Shown here piece after piece: positions 13,656-16,682 of a stretch of DNA of 16,682 bases. The DNA is from Methanobacteriota archaeon. Lineage in GTDB: Archaea > Methanobacteriota > Methanobacteria > Methanobacteriales > Methanobacteriaceae. Both the position numbers and the translations under genes were made by a program. Numbering within the stretch: the stretch's first letter is position 1; the number at the start of each line of letters is the position of its first letter. Location of the stretch: assembly GCA_023434825.1 (NCBI GenBank), contig JAEYSH010000049.1, positions 1-16,682 of the forward strand, written 5' to 3'. The notes beneath the pieces are model-generated. The model saw only the letters and a program-made list of their open reading frames with translations, did not search any database and had not been told where the DNA came from.

Positions 13656-14027
13656 TTGAAAATTAGAGATGAATTAGTTGGAAGGGACGTTTTAGATGGT
13701 ACTGGACACAAAATAGGTGAAGTAGATGACATTGAAGTTGATTTTGAATCTCAAAAGATAGATGCACTTATTATTGGAGAAGGAAAACTCATAGGTAGGG
13801 GAAACGAAAGAAGAATACCTTTTAATATGGTAGAAACAGTTGGAGAAAGAGTTATATTAAGAAGGGAATCAGAAGGTAGGACTGCCAGCAGGGAAGATAG
13901 AATTGAAGAACAGGGCCATGAAAGAAGTAGAAGCGGTGAATATGTTGAAAAAAGAGATTTAAGCAGAGGAGAAGGTAGAAGAGGATCAGGTAGAGACCAG
14001 CCTTATATTAGAGATGAAGAAAGATAA
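13656..14027 (+). CDS. PRC-barrel domain protein with charged Arg/Glu/Gly tail
   Basis: A 123-residue protein. Residues 1-70 form a PRC-barrel: KIRDELVGRDVLDGTGHKIGEVDDIEVDFESQKIDALII, then the RRIPFNMVETVGERVILR strands. PRC-barrels occur in photosynthetic reaction centre H subunits and the ribosome-maturation factor RimM, and in short stand-alone archaeal proteins of unknown role. Residues 71-123 are low complexity, rich in R, E, G and S (for example RGEGRRGSGR), and should be disordered; such tails can bind RNA or other proteins. The start is TTG at 13656, chosen because GGGGTGAT lies six bases upstream and the barrel begins at once; no ATG fits. A perfect hairpin overlaps its stop. Base composition of the tail is richer in G than its neighbours. 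Confidence 0.82.
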   Translation: MKIRDELVGRDVLDGTGHKIGEVDDIEVDFESQKIDALIIGEGKLIGRGNERRIPFNMVETVGERVILRRESEGRTASREDRIEEQGHERSRSGEYVEKRDLSRGEGRRGSGRDQPYIRDEER

Positions 14028-14041
14028 TAAAATCTTTCTTC
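14016..14041. terminator. perfect 10-base stem-loop between convergent genes
   Basis: GAAGAAAGAT (14016-14025) and ATCTTTCTTC (14032-14041) are exact complements around a six-base loop. It includes the last codons and stop of the PRC-barrel gene and lies 20 bases beyond the end of the facing fumarase gene. No strong T run follows on either side. A bidirectional transcript end is the likely role. Confidence 0.6.
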
Positions 14042-14060
14042 TAATTCAAAAATTATTTAA

Positions 14061-14900
14061 TTAAGGTTTCAAAACAGCAGTAGCTTGTCTTGCTGCCCAG
14101 CATTGAATGCAAACTCCAATAGGTAATCCTGCTGTATGTGTATCTGCAGTTAAAATTTTAACGTCAAGAGCAGTGGTTTTTCCACCAAGTCCCATAGGCC
14201 CTATTCCAGTTTCATTAATTTCTTTTAAAATTTCTTCTTCAAGTTGTGCAAGAATTTTATCAGGGTTTCTCTGGCCTAATTTACCAAGTAATGCTTTTTT
14301 TGCAATTTTCATAGATAAATCCGAAGATCCGCCGATTCCAACACCTACAATAATTGGGGGACACGGTTTTCCTCCAGCAGCAATTACAGTATCCAGAACG
14401 AATTTTTTAATTCCTTCAATTCCTTCTCCAGGTAAGGCCATTTTAAGTGCGTTATTATTTTCAGAGCCAATTCCTTTAGGAAAAACTGTTAATTGAAGAA
14501 TTTCATCACCAACAAGCTCAATATCCACTTGAGGTATAAGATTACCAGTATTATCGCCTGAATTTTTTCTGGTTATTGGATTTACAACATTTGGTCTTAA
14601 TGGAATCTCATCAGTGGCTTTAGCAACTCCCTTTTTAATTCCTTCCATTAGATTTTCAACTTCAACGTTACCTAATTTTACAAAAACTATAGGGAGACCT
14701 GTATCCTGGCACATTGGAACTCCAAGTTTTTCTGCAGCTTCAATATTTTCAAGTATAGCTTTAAGATTTAGACGTGCTAGATTGTGATCTTCATTTTTAT
14801 ATGCATCTTCAAGGGCATTTTTGACATCATCTGGAAGCTTAATAACTGCTTCCTTGAATAAGTTGCAAATAGTATTTTCAATCATTTTTTGAGTAATCAT
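14061..14900 (-). CDS. fumA: fumarate hydratase class I, alpha subunit
   Basis: A 279-residue [4Fe-4S] hydro-lyase subunit that, with a beta subunit, interconverts fumarate and malate in the incomplete reductive citrate pathway of methanogens. Cluster cysteine candidates are C64 in CQDTGLP, C180 in GGKPCPP and C264/C267 in GVCIQCWA. GIGGSSDLSMKIAKKALL (188-205) and GPMGLGGKTTALDVKI (234-249) are family signatures. Length fits the separate alpha chain, not the 500-residue fused bacterial enzyme. No beta-subunit gene is in the window. GAGGAT precedes the ATG at 14900. The close relative L-tartrate dehydratase alpha (TtdA) cannot be ruled out from sequence, but fumarase is expected in this organism. 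Confidence 0.92.
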   Translation of the reverse strand: MITQKMIENTICNLFKEAVIKLPDDVKNALEDAYKNEDHNLARLNLKAILENIEAAEKLGVPMCQDTGLPIVFVKLGNVEVENLMEGIKKGVAKATDEIPLRPNVVNPITRKNSGDNTGNLIPQVDIELVGDEILQLTVFPKGIGSENNNALKMALPGEGIEGIKKFVLDTVIAAGGKPCPPIIVGVGIGGSSDLSMKIAKKALLGKLGQRNPDKILAQLEEEILKEINETGIGPMGLGGKTTALDVKILTADTHTAGLPIGVCIQCWAARQATAVLKP

Positions 14901-14952
14901 ATAATCCTCTTTAAGTGTTTATAAATAATTAAATTGATCTTAATCTTAAAAG

Positions 14953-16083
14953 TTAATTAATGATATTTTTTATGTAGTTCAATTGCTTTTTAATCTCTTC
15001 TAGCTCTTTATCTTTTTTATTGAGCTTTTTAACAAGATTTTGATATTCTTCGCTGGTTACATTATCTATAACCATCTTTTCAATGGATAAATTATCTGAA
15101 ACATTTAAATAAATATTTTTAAGATGTTCAATTTCTAAATCTGAATGGTAATTGATGTTTGGATCTAATTTTTGGCCTAAAATAGCGTTTATTGTGGATT
15201 CATCTATTCCAGACTCATTCAATTTATCTTTAAAATATTTTCTAAGCATTGTTGAAGAAAAAAACCTTCTTTTTTTAGTTAAGTATCCAAAATTAGCTCT
15301 ATTATTCACACGTTTAAAAATAGAGCCATGAGCAGAGACATTAAGTGCTTGATTTTGAGAATTAACAAAAAGTGGATCTTTTAATGATTTAACAGGTTTA
15401 TTTTTCCTTTCTCTATCAATTAAATAACTTAAAATAGCTTTGATCGATTCTGAAGTGTTAAAAGTGACATAAGATCTTTGTGTTCTATGCTTTTTTATTT
15501 TCCATGTTCCAACCATTATATCTGTTTTAAAAAGTTCATCTGCTATTTTATTAATATCAAATAGGTCTCCATCATCTAAATCTATGTATTTTTCAAGTGA
15601 GTTTATAAAATCTCCATAAGTTAAACTTCTTAATTCTGTAGCTTCCATGCCTGAAGAAATGTGAAGTAAAATAATAGCTTTATCCCTCAAATTACTTAAT
15701 TCAAGAGCTTCTTTTATCTGTTCCTGTGATATAATTTTTCCAGAAGCTTTTTCAAACTGTTGCGGGGATATTATTTGATTTATACTCTTTGTATCAATAT
15801 CATACTCATTATAAAACGCTTTAACTGTATCTACTCTGTTAACAATGGTATTTGATGATTTACCATTTTCTTTCAGACTTTCTATATATTCATTGAAATA
15901 TCTATTTATTTTCCTGCCTTTTTGAGCGTCTTTAATTAATTCAGATGGGTTTTTTCCTAAAAACTCGCAAAAAGATTTTATTCTTCCAACATATACAGTT
16001 TCCGTAGATTTAGAGAGTTTTCTACGTTCTATAAAATTTTTAAATAAAGGATCACTAATAATTTCAAAATCTGATTCTACCAT
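14953..16083 (-). CDS. tyrosine recombinase-like protein with altered catalytic residues
   Basis: A 376-residue integrase-family protein. Residues 12-97 form the N-terminal SAM-like core-binding domain (STETVYVGRIKSFCEFLG...NTIVNRVDTVKAFYNEY). Residues 115-315 match the catalytic fold: NLRDKAIILLHISSGMEATELRSLTYGDF, then STMLRKYF and ILGQ...NINYH. In the usual order R-K-HxxR-H-Y, the first Arg position is E147 (SGMEATE against TGLRxSE), the HxxR is T278-x-x-R281, the GH histidine is Q304, and Y312 could be the nucleophile. R152 is five residues away and might substitute. After Y312 there are 64 more residues, ending in a basic coiled coil (345-376), longer than in XerC/D. It may be a divergent active family or a dead, DNA-binding relic. 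No attachment site was seen. Confidence 0.8.
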   Translation of the reverse strand: MVESDFEIISDPLFKNFIERRKLSKSTETVYVGRIKSFCEFLGKNPSELIKDAQKGRKINRYFNEYIESLKENGKSSNTIVNRVDTVKAFYNEYDIDTKSINQIISPQQFEKASGKIISQEQIKEALELSNLRDKAIILLHISSGMEATELRSLTYGDFINSLEKYIDLDDGDLFDINKIADELFKTDIMVGTWKIKKHRTQRSYVTFNTSESIKAILSYLIDRERKNKPVKSLKDPLFVNSQNQALNVSAHGSIFKRVNNRANFGYLTKKRRFFSSTMLRKYFKDKLNESGIDESTINAILGQKLDPNINYHSDLEIEHLKNIYLNVSDNLSIEKMVIDNVTSEEYQNLVKKLNKKDKELEEIKKQLNYIKNIIN

Positions 16084-16153
16084 AAAAATAACCTTTTAAT
16101 CTAACATTTATATCATTTAATTTTATGTTAAAAAATACATATAAAATTAATTA

Positions 16154-16682
16154 TTAATTATTTTCTGAATTTTTATGCAGTTCTTCATTGTTTTTTGATC
16201 TTTTTTTATCCTTTGCAATGTTATTAAGCATTTCCATCATATCATGGATAATATCGGTGAAAATTTCTTCTCTTTCTAAAAAGGTTTCTTCTAACCCTTT
16301 CTGCATATTAATATCTGTTACAATTCCAAGTAGTCCGTTATATATATTTTTAGAATTAAAAATAGGTGTGACAGTCAAATTTGACCAAAAAACATTACCT
16401 TGCCGGTCTAATAGTTTAAACCAGTCATACTTTTCTATTTGAATTTCAGACGATTTTCTAAATCTGTAAAATTCTTCTTCTTCGTCTACAAAGCTTTTTA
16501 TATGCCTTTCTAACATTTCATTTTTAGAGTAGCTCAACATATGGGCCATATGTCCATTTAAATATTTAATTATGCCATTTTTATCTAAAATAAACATTCC
16601 AGCAGTAGCTTTTTCAACAATATATCTATATCTTTTTTCACTATCTGCCAGTTCTTTTTCCATTTTTTTACGTTCAGTAATT
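16154..16682 (-). CDS. PAS-domain sensory protein, C-terminal part (runs off the window)
   Basis: The reading frame stays open to the right edge: before the first ATG at 16663 it continues as ITERKK, the typical end of a preceding PAS/PAC unit (DITERKK). The gene therefore begins beyond the window and probably has at least one more PAS domain. The visible part has a complete PAS-PAC unit (RYRYIVEKATAGMFILDKNGIIKYLN to TVTPIFNSKNIYNGLLGIVTDIN), about 105 residues, and then a 55-residue helical, basic tail (EEIFTDIIHDMMEMLNNIAKDKKRSKNNEE). No HisKA or ATPase domain follows, so it is not a complete kinase; it may be a stand-alone sensor or use its tail to bind a partner. The recombinase-like gene follows after 70 bases on the same strand. 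Confidence 0.85.
   Translation of the reverse strand, partial: ITERKKMEKELADSEKRYRYIVEKATAGMFILDKNGIIKYLNGHMAHMLSYSKNEMLERHIKSFVDEEEEFYRFRKSSEIQIEKYDWFKLLDRQGNVFWSNLTVTPIFNSKNIYNGLLGIVTDINMQKGLEETFLEREEIFTDIIHDMMEMLNNIAKDKKRSKNNEELHKNSENN

Noticed and set aside
14107..14496. Open frame on the plus strand opposite the fumarase gene
   Set aside because: Antisense shadow of a conserved enzyme; no ribosome site and no recognisable domain.
14900..16682. The recombinase-like gene, considered as evidence for an integrated virus or plasmid
   Set aside because: No attachment-site repeats, no phage structural or replication genes, and the two tRNA genes in the window are about 10 kb away and intact.

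Overview
The window looks like the chromosome of a mesophilic hydrogenotrophic methanogen of the Methanobacteriales, most likely Methanobacterium or a close relative. The evidence is the tail of an archaeal acetyl-CoA decarbonylase/synthase operon, an archaeal lipid-type geranylgeranyl reductase, a two-subunit-type class I fumarase alpha chain, AT-rich DNA with TTTAAATA/TTTATATA-like TATA boxes, GGTGA/GGAGG ribosome binding sites, and tRNA genes with no encoded CCA. The genus is an inference.

Left part (1-5017). The 3' end of cdhE (acetyl-CoA synthesis) is followed by a 16-cysteine, four-cluster ferredoxin of the CooF type. Facing it on the minus strand is a probable two-gene unit: a protein with nine HEAT repeats and a PsbP-like C-terminal domain, then ogt (O6-alkylguanine repair). 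Further along the minus strand is a translationally coupled pair, a small 57-residue 2[4Fe-4S] ferredoxin and a geranylgeranyl reductase family flavoprotein, likely donor and enzyme for saturating archaeal lipid chains. A 329-base gene-free stretch leads to tRNA-Leu(TAA) and tRNA-Thr(GGT), with a cluster of small hairpins between them.

Middle part (5128-13416). A calcineurin-type metallophosphoesterase stands alone, followed by 400 bases without a gene. Then comes the phosphate block. A multi-pass membrane protein of unknown function is followed after 9 bases by a regulator that joins an N-terminal winged helix to a PhoU body. A small 2TM protein faces it. Next is the high-affinity phosphate transporter: two tandem binding proteins (pstS), pstC, pstA, pstB and a conventional phoU. 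The set reads as phosphate uptake plus its control, with the winged helix-PhoU protein as the best candidate transcriptional regulator. A stem-loop terminator after the first pstS, a ribosome-site inverted repeat before the second and a hairpin before pstC suggest that binding proteins and membrane parts are made in different amounts.

Right part (13656-16682). A PRC-barrel protein with a charged Arg/Glu/Gly-rich tail begins with TTG. It converges on a fumarate hydratase alpha-subunit gene. Beyond that, on the minus strand, are a tyrosine recombinase-like protein that lacks several canonical catalytic residues, and the 3' part of a PAS-domain sensory protein that runs off the window and ends without a kinase domain.

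There is no CRISPR array, insertion sequence, rRNA or clear prophage. The most interesting novel candidates are the membrane protein/winged helix-PhoU pair with inverted repeats at its promoter, the degenerate recombinase, and the RNA-level structures inside the pst operon.
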